Source: an uncultured Sphaerochaeta sp.
GTDB taxonomy: Bacteria > Spirochaetota > Spirochaetia > Sphaerochaetales > Sphaerochaetaceae
DNA length: 64,000 nt
Assembly (NCBI RefSeq): GCF_963677315.1
Contig: NZ_OY781939.1
Coordinates: forward strand, 620,001-684,000
Direction of reading: 5' to 3'
Shown: positions 1 through 9,651 of the stretch, piece by piece
Layout of the letters: each line of letters starts with the position of its first letter
Position numbering within the stretch: the first letter of the stretch is position 1
Notes under the pieces: model-generated
Databases searched by the model: none
Told to the model about the DNA's origin: nothing
What the model saw: the letters and a program-made list of their open reading frames with translations, nothing else
Position numbers and translations under genes: made by a program

Positions 1-1509
1 CAGTACTGCTCGCTCATTCCCCTGTTTGGAGAAACGGAGCAACCATGTGTGGATAAGCCATACTGCTCCACTGAATTTCTCCGTGGATTCTTCTCGTTGG
101 TGGCCAAGGAAGGGAAATGTCTTTTCAATGAGGGGATTTGTCAGCATTTTCCCACCTATGAACGCGACCGGCTCAAGGAAATGTATGAAGCGCTGGGCGA
201 GTATCTCACAGAGATGGGTGTGATACGGAGAGATGCAAGGCGTTGTACCCTCGATTGGCAGAAAACAGAGGCACTGCTCTCTCTTTCAGATTACCAGCTG
301 CTCTCTCTCCTGCTTTCCAGGAATCTTGAAGGCACAGCCCCCTTGGAATTTGTCAGTGCTCTTCTCTCGACCCTGCAGACACTTGGAGGTTGTGACACCA
401 CCGCACTCAAGCTCCTGATCAAGGGCCTATGCATCCGCTACCAGGTTACCTACACGGCATCCCTGCTGAATGAACTCTCCACCTGGGGAGTATTGACCCT
501 GGACGAGAACTGGCAAGTCTCCGCCATCAGCTGTGAGAGCCAGCGAACAGGGCTGCTCATTGACAGTGACCAGACCATCAGCTATCAGGGGAACTCACCT
601 GCAGGGGATATTCTCTATAGGTTTGCTTACTTTGAGGTGCTGGACCATCAAAGAAAGTATCATATTTCCAAGGAGAGTGTGCTGGGAGCATTTGATTCCT
701 CATTGGATTACCCTCAGATCAAGGAGTATCTTCAGGCAAACAGCACAAGGGGGATGAACACCTCCCTCTCCAAGCAACTTGAAATGCTCAGTGAACGCTA
801 CCAGAACGTGACCATCTACGATGGACTGGTTCTCTCCTGTGATGAACGTACTGCAAATCTTGTGTATAATCTTCCTTCTCTTTCCGAACACCGCCTCGCT
901 ACACTCTCTCCTACCATTTTCATTATGCGCAGGGACAGTGAGGATACCTGGAGGCAGGTGTTGAAGAATGCCGGACAGTTGGTCGGTGCCACGAAAAGCT
1001 TCGACAGAATCGAAATCCTGGAAAAGAAAGAGCATCCAGTATTAAGGGAAAGAATTGGAAGCGCTGCAACACTAAGACAGATTGCCACACTTGCATGCCA
1101 TCCGAAGAAACAGGTGGAAAAAGCTCCCCTGGATGAATCGTTACGGCAAGCCATTGCCAAGGCAGATCTTTCAAAGGCTGAACGTGAAGACCTGGAACAT
1201 CGTTTCCAGAGCAGGATCATACTCCTTCCATCCCAGATAGTACCCCAGGTGCTCAACCCAATCCTTGAGGCTGGAGGATTCGACTACCAGGGCAAGGTGA
1301 GTCTCTGCAAGCAGGCAGCAGGAAAGAAGGACATCCTCCTGGAACTGCAACTCCCTGACCAGGAACTGATCGTCCAGGCACTGGAACTCGCCTTCACCCC
1401 CCAGAAAGAGGCACTGCTCAAGGCAGCGGTTATGCCTTCAATGGAGGTAAAGATCCTGCCGGTGAGCAAGCTATTCCTGATTCGTCTTGTCAGATTTCAT
1501 TTTGCCTGA
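1..1509 (+). CDS. Helicase-associated XPB/Ssl2 N-domain-like protein (5' partial)
   Basis: The frame is open from base 1 with no stop, so the gene begins upstream of the window; 502 residues are visible. An ATG at 49 is internal and has no convincing ribosome site. Visible residues of about 181-316 resemble the domain found next to bacterial XPB/Ssl2-type helicases (Helicase_C_3 type): a helical stretch with ILYRFAYFEV, then SKESVLGAF and a block predicting ranks of short helices. No Walker A or DEAD/H motif is visible, so the ATPase part is either absent or lies upstream. The rest is helical and unrecognised. It ends one base before the convergent aroDE gene. Family assignment is from memory of the pattern and is moderate. 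Confidence 0.5.
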   Translation, partial: QYCSLIPLFGETEQPCVDKPYCSTEFLRGFFSLVAKEGKCLFNEGICQHFPTYERDRLKEMYEALGEYLTEMGVIRRDARRCTLDWQKTEALLSLSDYQLLSLLLSRNLEGTAPLEFVSALLSTLQTLGGCDTTALKLLIKGLCIRYQVTYTASLLNELSTWGVLTLDENWQVSAISCESQRTGLLIDSDQTISYQGNSPAGDILYRFAYFEVLDHQRKYHISKESVLGAFDSSLDYPQIKEYLQANSTRGMNTSLSKQLEMLSERYQNVTIYDGLVLSCDERTANLVYNLPSLSEHRLATLSPTIFIMRRDSEDTWRQVLKNAGQLVGATKSFDRIEILEKKEHPVLRERIGSAATLRQIATLACHPKKQVEKAPLDESLRQAIAKADLSKAEREDLEHRFQSRIILLPSQIVPQVLNPILEAGGFDYQGKVSLCKQAAGKKDILLELQLPDQELIVQALELAFTPQKEALLKAAVMPSMEVKILPVSKLFLIRLVRFHFA

Positions 1510-1510
1510 G

Positions 1511-3040
1511 TCAGAGTGAAACCGTTACCCAGTGCGGGTAGTGGTAACCGGTAAAGGCTTCAAACTGTAGCTTTCCCTGCTCCATCAACATCTGCTTTCC
1601 ACCAATGATGGTACAACCTGCTCTCTTGGCCCGCTTGAGAAAGGCTGTCTCCTCTGGCTTATAGACCAATTCATACACGATTTCATTGCCAGAAAAATGC
1701 AGGGATGGACAAGGCTCCTGGCCTTCCAGATCCCCCATTCCTACATTGGTTGTCTGTACCACCAAATCCACCGTTTCACTGTAGAGGTGTGCATTATCCA
1801 GGGTATCGTAGGCACTCATCGTCTCATTCGCCAAGGTCCTGGCATGTTCGATGCTCCTGTTGAGGATGGTGACCTTTACGCCATGGTTGTGCAGTGCCCA
1901 TACTACCGCCCTACTCGCACCGCCGGCGCCGATTACCAAAGCATTCCTGATTTCCCCTTGTGCAATCAGGTCATCGATCGGGGCAAGGAATCCGTAGTAA
2001 TCAGTATTGATCCCTTTCCACATGTTCTGGATCCTGACCACTGTATTGCATGAACCGATTTGTTTCACTTCACGGGTGATGCGTCCCAAGTAAGGTTGCA
2101 CGCTTCGTTTATGGGGAACGGTTACCGAGAATCCATGGATTTGCAGCATCTCGGCCAGCTTGAAGAATGCCCTGACCGAATCCACAAGGAACGGAACATA
2201 TACTGCATTATAGCGAATTGCCTCAAATCCAGGATTATGGATTATGGGAGAGGAGGTATGGCTGACCGGATTGCCGATGATCCCATAGATATGGGTCTTG
2301 GCATCAAGCTTGTCAGAGCGGTATAGCTCACTCATGCTTTGGGCACTGAGGTGACCGGGAGCTGCTTGGCTGTCCGAACAGAAGCTCAGCAAGGAACCGC
2401 ACTTCTTGTAGAGGATACGAGTACAGACTCCGTAGGGACCCATACCGATCACAATTTTTTCTGTGAGGTTGGAAAGTTCCTGCTGGACCCTGAAAAGGGT
2501 AATGACATCCATCATGTTTCCTGGGGTGACAGCCACCTTGGGTATATCCCCCTTGGCTGCCAACTTATGGATTCTCCCAAAGAGATCTGCAGGTACGCAC
2601 TCAAAATTATGGTAGCTCCTGACAATCCGTATGCCACGGGTTCGGAGCATATTCTCCAGATCCACCTTTTGCTCAAAGAGAGGATCCTTAAACTTCAGGT
2701 CACTCTTCTTGACATCGTCCTCAATATCTACATAGGTAAAATCACCTTTTGCTGCCTCATAGAGAAGCTGCAACCGCTGTTTCTCAGGTAAGCTGCACAT
2801 TCCACCATCAATTTTTCGGCGCATGGTCAACATTACCGGGAGGTCCACGGTGGAAGGAAACGAGGAAGCTATCTTCTGTTCATCGGGAAGCAGATGGTCG
2901 AGCCGCAGTTCTGCGAGTGCAATCCACTGCCGGTTGCGTTCCACCAAGGCCCGGTTCTCCTCCAAGGTCGAGCCGGTAAGAGTTAGGCAAAGCACTGTAA
3001 ACCTCCTGGATTCTGGTGGATTGTCACCGAACACACGCAT
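1511..3040 (-). CDS. aroDE: Fused 3-dehydroquinate dehydratase (type I) / shikimate dehydrogenase
   Basis: This is a bifunctional shikimate-pathway enzyme of 509 aa. Residues ~12-225 are a type I dehydroquinase: His144 in SYHNF and Lys168 in IPKVAV match the catalytic His and Schiff-base Lys. Residues ~251-509 are shikimate dehydrogenase: GNPVSHTSSP binds shikimate, Lys311 (VTVPHK) and Asp347 (INTDYYGF) are the catalytic pair, and GAGGASRA (371-378) is the NADP loop. The fusion converts dehydroquinate to shikimate in two steps on one chain, an arrangement also known in plants and chlamydiae. No Shine-Dalgarno is seen, and a promoter lies just upstream with a very short leader. Confidence 0.93.
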   Translation of the reverse strand: MRVFGDNPPESRRFTVLCLTLTGSTLEENRALVERNRQWIALAELRLDHLLPDEQKIASSFPSTVDLPVMLTMRRKIDGGMCSLPEKQRLQLLYEAAKGDFTYVDIEDDVKKSDLKFKDPLFEQKVDLENMLRTRGIRIVRSYHNFECVPADLFGRIHKLAAKGDIPKVAVTPGNMMDVITLFRVQQELSNLTEKIVIGMGPYGVCTRILYKKCGSLLSFCSDSQAAPGHLSAQSMSELYRSDKLDAKTHIYGIIGNPVSHTSSPIIHNPGFEAIRYNAVYVPFLVDSVRAFFKLAEMLQIHGFSVTVPHKRSVQPYLGRITREVKQIGSCNTVVRIQNMWKGINTDYYGFLAPIDDLIAQGEIRNALVIGAGGASRAVVWALHNHGVKVTILNRSIEHARTLANETMSAYDTLDNAHLYSETVDLVVQTTNVGMGDLEGQEPCPSLHFSGNEIVYELVYKPEETAFLKRAKRAGCTIIGGKQMLMEQGKLQFEAFTGYHYPHWVTVSL

Positions 3041-3051
3041 GTGTTAAGGTA

Positions 3052-3080
3052 ATCATACCGTCAAACACCGGGCTTTTCAA
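3052..3080 (-). promoter_or_regulatory. Promoter of aroDE
   Basis: TTGAAA at 3075-3080, a 17-bp spacer, and TATGAT at 3052-3057 on the minus strand. The start codon at 3040 lies 11 bp beyond the -10, so the predicted leader is only about 4 nt and has no ribosome site. Confidence 0.6.
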
Positions 3081-3108
3081 CACCCGTTTCAGTATAAGGA
3101 GAGAGAGT

Positions 3109-5043
3109 GTGGCAACCTTACAAGTCCAACGTGTGCACCTTGCTTTTGGGGACAGGGATATCCTGAAGGATGTCTCCTTTACCCTGAATGAACAGAGCCG
3201 GAGCGCACTTGCAGGAGGAAACGGCAGCGGTAAATCCACGTTGCTGAAGGTAATCAGCGCTCAGATGAGTGCCGATGACCTACAGGTTTCCACCTCCAAG
3301 AACCTGAGAATCTCCTACCTTCCCCAAAGTGATATCGTATTCAATGCAGGCACCGTCTACCAGGAAGTGGAGAAAGCGTTCTCCCGGTTCCAGGAACTGA
3401 GCAGGGAACAACACGTAATTGAAACCCAGCTTGCTGGCAGCGATCCCACTGATTCCACCGAACCACTTCTGCACCGCCTGGCAGAGATACAGGAATACCT
3501 GCTCGCACAGGGATATTTTTCTCGCAAGCAGACCATTGAACAGGTTCTCCTCGGTCTTGGATTCACCATGGCTGACATGAATCGCCTTTGCAGCGAGTTC
3601 TCTGGTGGATGGCAGATGCGTATCGCACTGGCAAAAATCCTGGTAGAGAATCCAGATATCATGTTGCTCGATGAACCGACGAACTACCTCGATATCGAGG
3701 CCATCTATTGGCTGAAGAACTATCTGAAAGTCTACGAGGGTGGATTGATGATCGTAAGCCATGACCAAGGTTTTCTTGATGAGACAGTCAGGGAAGTCTA
3801 TGAGCTGTTTGGGGGAACACTTAAACGCTATAGCGGAAACTACAGTGATTACATCAAGCAACGTGAGCTGGAGATAAAACAACTGGAAGCTGCGTATAAA
3901 CTTCAGCAGGATCAACTGCAGAAGACTGAGCAATTCATTGAAAAGTTCCGTTACAAGGCAACCAAAAGCAAACAGGTACAAAGCCGGATAAAGATGCTGG
4001 AAAAACTGGAGTTGGTGGAAGTCCCCTCCCATTTGAAGCAGCTCTCCTTTTCCTTCCCCCCTGCCCCGCACAGTGGTAATGATGTCATCATCATTGACCA
4101 ATTAAGCAAACGCTATGGGCAGCAGGTCATCTTTGAGGATTTCTCGTTTCTTGCCAGCAAGGGGGAACGAATTGCGGTTACCGGAAAGAATGGCGCCGGT
4201 AAGTCGACACTCTTAAGGATGCTCAGCGGACAGGATAGTGAATATGAGGGTACCATCAGACTGGGAAGCGGTGTAAGTATCGGATACTTCGCCCAGGACA
4301 CAGAGAAAACGCTCAACCCCAAGAATACCGTATTGGATGAGGTTTCCAGTGTCGCTGCGACCAATGACCTCCCCAAATTACGCACCTACCTTGGATCCTT
4401 CCTGTTCAGTGGGGATGATGTATTCAAATCGGTTTCCGTGTTGAGTGGAGGAGAGCGAAGCCGGCTTGCATTGCTCAAGATCCTCCTGCATCCGGTCAAT
4501 CTGTTGATCCTTGATGAACCAACCAACCACCTGGACATCAACGCAAAGGAGATGCTGCTCAAGGCTCTGCGGCAATATGATGGTACCATGATCTTTGTCA
4601 GCCATGATGCATATTTCATTGAACACATTGCCTCAAAGATTCTCTACCTTACAAATGACAATCCCCCTGAGCTCTTTGAAGGCGACTACTCCTATTTCTC
4701 CTACAAGCTGGAACAGAAGGAAAAGGTAGAGAAACAGAGTTCCCCAACCACCCAAAGCGAGAGTAAGCAAGCACGCTCGTACAAGGAAGCAAACAGAATG
4801 AGGAATCGGCTTGGGACACTGCAACGCCAGAGCGAAAAACTCCTGGAAAACCATGAAAAACTGGAGGCATCAATCGCCTTGGTGGAAGCAGAAATGGCAA
4901 AGGAAGAGAATTACAGCAATGCGGAGATCATCACCAGCCTCGTAAAGAAAAAAGATACACTCAGCGAGCAGTTGCACGCTGAAGAGCATGCTTGGCTTGA
5001 GCTGAGCGAAGAAATAGAGGAGCTGGAGGCAGAAATTGGCTGA
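3109..5043 (+). CDS. ABC-F family ATPase (ribosome-associated, duplicated ABC)
   Basis: Soluble protein of 644 aa with two ABC ATPase domains and no membrane segments. Walker A is GGNGSGKST (36-44) and again GKNGAGKST (~360-368). Both domains have an LSGG/FSGG signature and the DEPTN Walker B typical of ABC-F (~187 and ~469). The inter-domain linker (~235-320) is charged and helical, and residues ~550-644 form a coiled coil. ABC-F proteins act on the ribosome as translation factors or protect it from antibiotics; which applies here cannot be told. The GTG at 3109 is chosen because AAGGAG (3096-3101) precedes it and homology starts there; the upstream ATG at 3016 would overlap aroDE. Confidence 0.88.
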   Translation: MATLQVQRVHLAFGDRDILKDVSFTLNEQSRSALAGGNGSGKSTLLKVISAQMSADDLQVSTSKNLRISYLPQSDIVFNAGTVYQEVEKAFSRFQELSREQHVIETQLAGSDPTDSTEPLLHRLAEIQEYLLAQGYFSRKQTIEQVLLGLGFTMADMNRLCSEFSGGWQMRIALAKILVENPDIMLLDEPTNYLDIEAIYWLKNYLKVYEGGLMIVSHDQGFLDETVREVYELFGGTLKRYSGNYSDYIKQRELEIKQLEAAYKLQQDQLQKTEQFIEKFRYKATKSKQVQSRIKMLEKLELVEVPSHLKQLSFSFPPAPHSGNDVIIIDQLSKRYGQQVIFEDFSFLASKGERIAVTGKNGAGKSTLLRMLSGQDSEYEGTIRLGSGVSIGYFAQDTEKTLNPKNTVLDEVSSVAATNDLPKLRTYLGSFLFSGDDVFKSVSVLSGGERSRLALLKILLHPVNLLILDEPTNHLDINAKEMLLKALRQYDGTMIFVSHDAYFIEHIASKILYLTNDNPPELFEGDYSYFSYKLEQKEKVEKQSSPTTQSESKQARSYKEANRMRNRLGTLQRQSEKLLENHEKLEASIALVEAEMAKEENYSNAEIITSLVKKKDTLSEQLHAEEHAWLELSEEIEELEAEIG

Positions 5044-5623
5044 TTTTGCTACACTACTACCGTCTATGATACTGGCAAGTGGATCAGTAGCACGCAAGGC
5101 TTTGCTCGAATCACTTGGAGTGACCGTGAAGGTATTCAAAACCGGGTGCGATGAAACCCACGACGAAACTGATCCAGCAATAGTCACAGAACTGCTTGCA
5201 AGACGAAAACTGGCATCCTTTCAGGATATCCACCCAGTCTATGAGATGCCCGTACTCTGCTGTGATACCATGATCTCCTTTCAAGGGTCCCTGATCGGAA
5301 AACCCAAGGACAGACAGGAGGCTTTCTCCCAGCTGTGCCTCTTCGATGGGAATACGCATGAAGTGCACTCAGGCTGGGCACTGTGGTATCATGAAAGGGT
5401 AATGAGCGGGACGGATCTTGCGGTGGTTTCCTTTAAGCAACTTGGACCAGAACCCATTGCCTCTTATCTGGAAACAGGAGAGTGGAAGGGAGCTGCTGGC
5501 TCCTATCGTCTCCAAGGAGCAGGCCGGGACTTGGTTGAAAGAATCGAAGGTGATGAAGCTACTGTGATAGGCTTGCCATTGTTGCAAATTTCTGAAATAC
5601 TGGGTGCACCTTTGTCCGTATAG
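5036..5623 (+). CDS. maf: Maf-family nucleoside triphosphate pyrophosphatase
   Basis: Hydrolyses non-canonical or methylated nucleoside triphosphates (dTTP/UTP- or 7-methyl-GTP-type Maf). The start region ILASGSVARKALLESLG is the Maf nucleotide loop (usually SxSPRR; here the residues are VARK, a variation). CCDTMISFQGSLIGKPKDRQEA carries the catalytic Asp and the conserved GKP. TTG at 5036 is preceded by GGAGG at 5025-5029 and overlaps the end of the ABC-F gene by 8 bp, implying translational coupling; ATG 5066 is an alternative that would still keep the motif. Length of 195 aa is normal. Confidence 0.85.
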   Translation: MADFATLLPSMILASGSVARKALLESLGVTVKVFKTGCDETHDETDPAIVTELLARRKLASFQDIHPVYEMPVLCCDTMISFQGSLIGKPKDRQEAFSQLCLFDGNTHEVHSGWALWYHERVMSGTDLAVVSFKQLGPEPIASYLETGEWKGAAGSYRLQGAGRDLVERIEGDEATVIGLPLLQISEILGAPLSV

Positions 5624-5719
5624 TGATAGAGGAATCTCCACCCTAGAGGTGAGTAATAGTAGAAGGGTGACGCACAAATCAAGGCCAATAGGTCGGTTGT
5701 GTTGTCAGACAGGAGGATT

Positions 5720-6631
5720 ATGTCCGTAGTAACCATGAAGAGCCTGCTCGAGTCAGGCGTACATTTCGGCCACCAGACAAAACGGTGGAACCCCAAGATG
5801 GCCCGTTTCATTTTCAGCCAGAGAAACGGCATCCACATCATTGACCTGCAGAAAACATCTGCCTGCATCGTAGAAGCATATGACGCTGTACGTGCAATTG
5901 TTAAGCAGGGCAAGCCTATTCTGTTTGTAGGCACCAAGAAACAGGCCCAGCAGGCTATTGAAGCTGAAGCAAAGCGCTGTGGCATGCCTTACATCAACAA
6001 TCGTTGGCTCGGTGGAATGCTGACCAACTTCTCAACCATCAAGAAATCCATTGCAACACTCAAGAAGATTGAGAAGATGGAAATCGATGGAACTTTTGAG
6101 TCCCTTACCAAGAAAGAAGTCTCCCTGCTTACCAAGCAGAAGGCGAAACTGGAGAAGAACCTTGGTGGTATCAAGGACATGAAAGAGCTCCCAGGAGCCC
6201 TGTTCATCATCGATACCAAGAAAGAAGCTATTGCTGTCACTGAGGCAAAGCGCCTGGGTATCCCTGTTATTGCAGTCGTCGATACCAACTGTGACCCTAC
6301 TGATATCACCTACCCTATCCCAGGAAATGATGACGCCATCCGTGCCATCAGCCTCTTTGTTGAAATCATTGCCAACGCAGTCGTCGATGCTGACAACGAA
6401 GCTGGTATCCAGATCATTGAAGCCCTTGGTGGTGATGATGATGAAAAGGTAGAAGAGACCGAGGAAAAGGCAGAAGAGACCGAAGAAATTGTCTTCTCCA
6501 CTGAAGAGGGTGCCGAATTCTCCAAGTTCGAAGAAAAAGAGAACGTAGAGAAGGAAGAAGTGGCAGCAACTGAGGAAGAAACTGAATCAGAAGACCTCCT
6601 CGTTGACGAAGAAACCCTGTACAAAGACTAA
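5720..6631 (+). CDS. rpsB: 30S ribosomal protein uS2 with acidic C-terminal extension
   Basis: Ribosomal protein S2, 303 aa. The core has the classic [15 protein letters not shown] start, [28 protein letters not shown] and a DTNCDPT segment. ATG 5720 follows AGGAGG (5711-5716); a further in-frame start at 5699 lacks a ribosome site. From about residue 235 the protein continues with some 65 residues dominated by Glu and Asp, absent from the typical ~240-aa S2. The tail is probably disordered and exposed on the small subunit. The gene is followed after 10 bp by tsf, the usual pairing. Confidence 0.97.
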   Translation: MSVVTMKSLLESGVHFGHQTKRWNPKMARFIFSQRNGIHIIDLQKTSACIVEAYDAVRAIVKQGKPILFVGTKKQAQQAIEAEAKRCGMPYINNRWLGGMLTNFSTIKKSIATLKKIEKMEIDGTFESLTKKEVSLLTKQKAKLEKNLGGIKDMKELPGALFIIDTKKEAIAVTEAKRLGIPVIAVVDTNCDPTDITYPIPGNDDAIRAISLFVEIIANAVVDADNEAGIQIIEALGGDDDEKVEETEEKAEETEEIVFSTEEGAEFSKFEEKENVEKEEVAATEEETESEDLLVDEETLYKD

Positions 6632-6641
6632 GGAGTGAAGC

Positions 6642-7493
6642 ATGGCAATTACCGCTGAAGTAGTAAAAAAGCTGCGCGATATTACCGGCGCAGGCATGAT
6701 GGATTGCAAGAAGGCACTGACCCAGTCAAACGGCGACTTCGCCGCTGCTGAGAAGATTCTTAAAGAGATGGGTCTTGCTGCTGTTGCAAAGCGCCAGGAC
6801 CGCGCAACCAACAATGGTCGTGTGTTCGTGAAAGTTGGGAAAGACAAGGCTGTCATGGTTGAGCTTTCCTGCGAAACAGACTTTGTTGCCAGCAATGATC
6901 AGTTTGCTGAACTCGGAGACAACATCTGTGCAGTAGCACTTGAGAAAGGCTACAGTGAGATCAACGAGGAACTGGAAGGCATGGTCACTGATTTGATCAC
7001 CATCATCAAGGAAAACATGGCGCTCAAGCAGCTTCACGTTTTCGCTATTGGTGAGAATGAGTTTGCCAGCACCTATGTGCACGGCAATGGTGCACTTGCT
7101 GTCCTGGTGATGTTCAAATCTGATGATAAGAAGATTTTCGAGAATGACATGGTTAAGGAGTTCGCCAACGACTGCGCATTGCATGTTGCTGCGTTCACCC
7201 CTTCCTATCTCAATACCGATGCTGTTGATGCTGCCTATATCAAGGAACAGACGGAGATCTTCGCTGCACAGGCTGAGAAGCTTGGCAAACCTGCAAAGGT
7301 TGTCGAAGGTATCGTCAAGGGTAAGCTGAACAAGCACCTCAGTGAGATCTGCTTCCTGCAGCAGCCGTTCGTAAAGGACGACTCCATGTCTGTAGAGAAG
7401 AAGGCAAATGAGGTGGGCAAGGCAGCTGGGGCTTCCTTGGAAATCGTTAATTATGCATTTCTGCGCGCTGGTGCTGCATCCTGCAGCGTCTGA
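6642..7493 (+). CDS. tsf: Elongation factor Ts
   Basis: Guanine nucleotide exchange factor for EF-Tu, 283 aa. The N-terminal UBA-like module contains VKKLRDITGAGMMDCKKAL, followed by the ETDFVA core motif that contacts EF-Tu. An AAGGAG ribosome site overlaps the end of rpsB, so the two are co-transcribed. A strong intrinsic terminator follows before frr, so frr may be expressed by readthrough or from its own start. Confidence 0.97.
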   Translation: MAITAEVVKKLRDITGAGMMDCKKALTQSNGDFAAAEKILKEMGLAAVAKRQDRATNNGRVFVKVGKDKAVMVELSCETDFVASNDQFAELGDNICAVALEKGYSEINEELEGMVTDLITIIKENMALKQLHVFAIGENEFASTYVHGNGALAVLVMFKSDDKKIFENDMVKEFANDCALHVAAFTPSYLNTDAVDAAYIKEQTEIFAAQAEKLGKPAKVVEGIVKGKLNKHLSEICFLQQPFVKDDSMSVEKKANEVGKAAGASLEIVNYAFLRAGAASCSV

Positions 7494-7512
7494 GTGTAGT
7501 CGCTTGATACGA

Positions 7513-7544
7513 ACCGCTCACGCCTTGTGAGCGGTCGTTTTATT
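7513..7544 (+). terminator. Intrinsic terminator after tsf
   Basis: Perfect 9-bp stem ACCGCTCAC / GTGAGCGGT (7513-7521 and 7527-7535) with a 5-nt loop, followed by CG and a T-rich run. It ends about 10 bp before the frr start codon, so it may act as an attenuator between tsf and frr. Confidence 0.85.
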
Positions 7545-7554
7545 GGAGATGAGT

Positions 7555-8109
7555 ATGCAACAGGTATTGGACACATGTGAAAGTAAGATGCAAAAAAGTC
7601 TTGAGAGCCTCTCAAGGGATTTTGCCGGTCTGCGCACTGGTCGAGCTTCAGCCTCTTTGCTGGAGAAGATTCGAGTAGACTATTATGGTGCAGAAACGCC
7701 GATCAACCAGGTCGCAACCATCAGCATTCCTGAGGCTAGAACAATCGTTATCCAGCCTTGGGACAAGAGTGTTCTCGGTGCAATTGAAAAGGCTATCCTC
7801 AAGAGTGATCTTGGACTTCCCCCAAACAATGATGGAAAATTGATCAGACTGAATTTCCCCCCATTGAACGAAGAGAGACGCAAGCAGCTGGTGAAGAACG
7901 CCAAATCTACTGCTGAGCAGAGCAAGGTCGCTATCCGAAACATCAGACGTGAAGCGATTGATGAGTTGAAGAAGCTGCAGAAAAATGGCGATATCAGCGA
8001 GGATGAGCTTAAGGATGGTGAAAGCAGAATCCAGAAAATGACAGACTCCCATGTCGAACAGATCACCTCCCTCTCCGATGAGAAGGAGAAGGAAATAATG
8101 GAGATCTAG
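7555..8109 (+). CDS. frr: Ribosome recycling factor
   Basis: Splits post-termination ribosomes together with EF-G. It is 184 aa, the usual length, with the family's DFAGLRTGRAS, the IPEARTIVIQPWDKS segment and PPLNEERRKQLVK. ATG 7555 is chosen because GGAG (7545-7548) sits at proper spacing; TTG 7543 and ATG 7549 are too close to or upstream of it. It is followed by uppS after 3 bp. Confidence 0.97.
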   Translation: MQQVLDTCESKMQKSLESLSRDFAGLRTGRASASLLEKIRVDYYGAETPINQVATISIPEARTIVIQPWDKSVLGAIEKAILKSDLGLPPNNDGKLIRLNFPPLNEERRKQLVKNAKSTAEQSKVAIRNIRREAIDELKKLQKNGDISEDELKDGESRIQKMTDSHVEQITSLSDEKEKEIMEI

Positions 8110-8112
8110 AGT

Positions 8113-8811
8113 ATGGAGAGAAAACCTGCTGTCCCTGTCCATCTGGGTATCATCATGGATGGTAACGGACGTTGGGCGCAAAAGCGCTCACTACCGCGAA
8201 CCGCCGGACACCTGGAAGGATTGAAAGCTGTTAAACGGGTCATCCGTGAAGCTTCCGAGCAGGGCATCAGGTTTGTCACCTTCTACGCTTTCTCTACGGA
8301 GAACTGGAAACGAAGTGAGCAAGAGGTTTCCTATCTGATGCATCTCTTTGTTTCCAAGCTCCATGGAGAGATTGGTTACTACAATCGTCATGGAATCCGC
8401 ATTCTGGTACGAGGTGATCAGAGCGGACTCCCTGCTCAAGTTAAACAGGCAGTAGCCACTACCGTCCAAGAGACAAGCAACAATGCAACGATTACTGCAA
8501 TCATCGCGCTCAATTACGGTGGACGGGATGAAATTTGTCGGGCGGTCAACCAATTCATGGCAATCCATCCTGGAGAGGCAATTACAGAGGCTTCGCTTGC
8601 CAGCAATTTGGACTTGCCTCACATCCCCCCAGTCGATATGATAGTGAGAAGTGCAAATGAAAAACGCCTGAGCAACTTTTTACTCTGGGACAGCGCGTAC
8701 GCTGAACTTGCATTCTATGAAAAATTATGGCCTGATTGGGATGCAGAAGACATCCAACGAATCTGCAAGGATTATGGAAAACGGGTTAGAAAATTTGGGG
8801 GGGTACAATGA
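8113..8811 (+). CDS. uppS: Undecaprenyl diphosphate synthase (cis-prenyltransferase)
   Basis: Condenses isopentenyl diphosphate units onto farnesyl diphosphate to make the C55 lipid carrier. MDGNGRWA with Asp16 is the Mg-diphosphate site, and FYAFSTENWKR is the second family motif; 232 aa is a normal length. It overlaps cdsA by 4 bp (ATGA). Confidence 0.95.
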   Translation: MERKPAVPVHLGIIMDGNGRWAQKRSLPRTAGHLEGLKAVKRVIREASEQGIRFVTFYAFSTENWKRSEQEVSYLMHLFVSKLHGEIGYYNRHGIRILVRGDQSGLPAQVKQAVATTVQETSNNATITAIIALNYGGRDEICRAVNQFMAIHPGEAITEASLASNLDLPHIPPVDMIVRSANEKRLSNFLLWDSAYAELAFYEKLWPDWDAEDIQRICKDYGKRVRKFGGVQ

Positions 8812-9647
8812 CATCAATGGGAAAGCGGGTTCTCACCACAGTAATAACCCTTCCAACACTCTTTATCATCATTTTCTTGTTACCCCATTACTCATATCTT
8901 GCCCTCTCCCTACTGGCTGTCTTGACTGCAACCTATGGTGCGAAAGAATTGAAGGTATTGTACGAGAAAGCAGAACATACCACCCTTCATATTTCCCCCT
9001 GGGCTATCGGATTGCTTCCTCTTGCTCAGTGGATTGAAATTGCCCATGCACCAGACCTGCCCTTGGTAGATCTGACGGTTGTCTTGCTGGCACTTTTTTT
9101 CTTCAGTATAGAACTACGTCACGGGTACAAGGATTCCTTTGCTAAATCACTCTCACGAATTGGTGGAGAGAGTCTACTTATCTTGTACCCTGGACTTCTC
9201 ATTACATTCATCCAACGAATCCTTACCCTACCCCATCCATCTACATCCTTGATCTTATTCTTCCTGCTGGTCTTCGGGAATGATATCTTTGCATTCGTTT
9301 TCGGTATGTCCATGGGCAGGAACAACAAGGGAATCATCAAGGTAAGCCCGAACAAGAGTTTGGCAGGTTTTATCGGGGGAACGCTCAGTGCAATGGTACT
9401 CGCAGTGCTGTTCTGCTTGTTTGTTCCAGGCATCAGTGAGGACATCCCCATCTGGATGGCTTTGGTCCTAGGGTTTGCAACCTCATCTGCTGCCAACATT
9501 GGAGACTTGATCGAGAGTGCATTCAAACGTTCTGCACAGGTCAAGGACAGCGGATCCCTTATTCCAGGCCGAGGAGGCCTGTTGGACTCCATCGACTCCA
9601 TGCTTGCCAGTGCTCCTATCTTCTGGCTCCTGCTTACGCTTTTCTAA
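8808..9647 (+). CDS. cdsA: Phosphatidate cytidylyltransferase
   Basis: Integral membrane enzyme that makes CDP-diacylglycerol from phosphatidate and CTP. It is 279 aa with about 7-8 hydrophobic segments. The C-terminal signature is present as ESAFKRSAQVKDSG followed by PGRGGLLDSIDS (the family usually has PGHGG). It sits in the conserved uppS-cdsA-dxr-rseP order and supplies the pathway that uses phosphatidate from the PlsY route seen near 51 kb. Confidence 0.94.
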   Translation: MTSMGKRVLTTVITLPTLFIIIFLLPHYSYLALSLLAVLTATYGAKELKVLYEKAEHTTLHISPWAIGLLPLAQWIEIAHAPDLPLVDLTVVLLALFFFSIELRHGYKDSFAKSLSRIGGESLLILYPGLLITFIQRILTLPHPSTSLILFFLLVFGNDIFAFVFGMSMGRNNKGIIKVSPNKSLAGFIGGTLSAMVLAVLFCLFVPGISEDIPIWMALVLGFATSSAANIGDLIESAFKRSAQVKDSGSLIPGRGGLLDSIDSMLASAPIFWLLLTLF

Positions 9648-9651
9648 TGGT

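Noticed and set aside
3280..4101. 273-aa open frame antisense to the ABC-F gene
   Set aside because: Shadow frame; the plus-strand ABC motifs are unambiguous.
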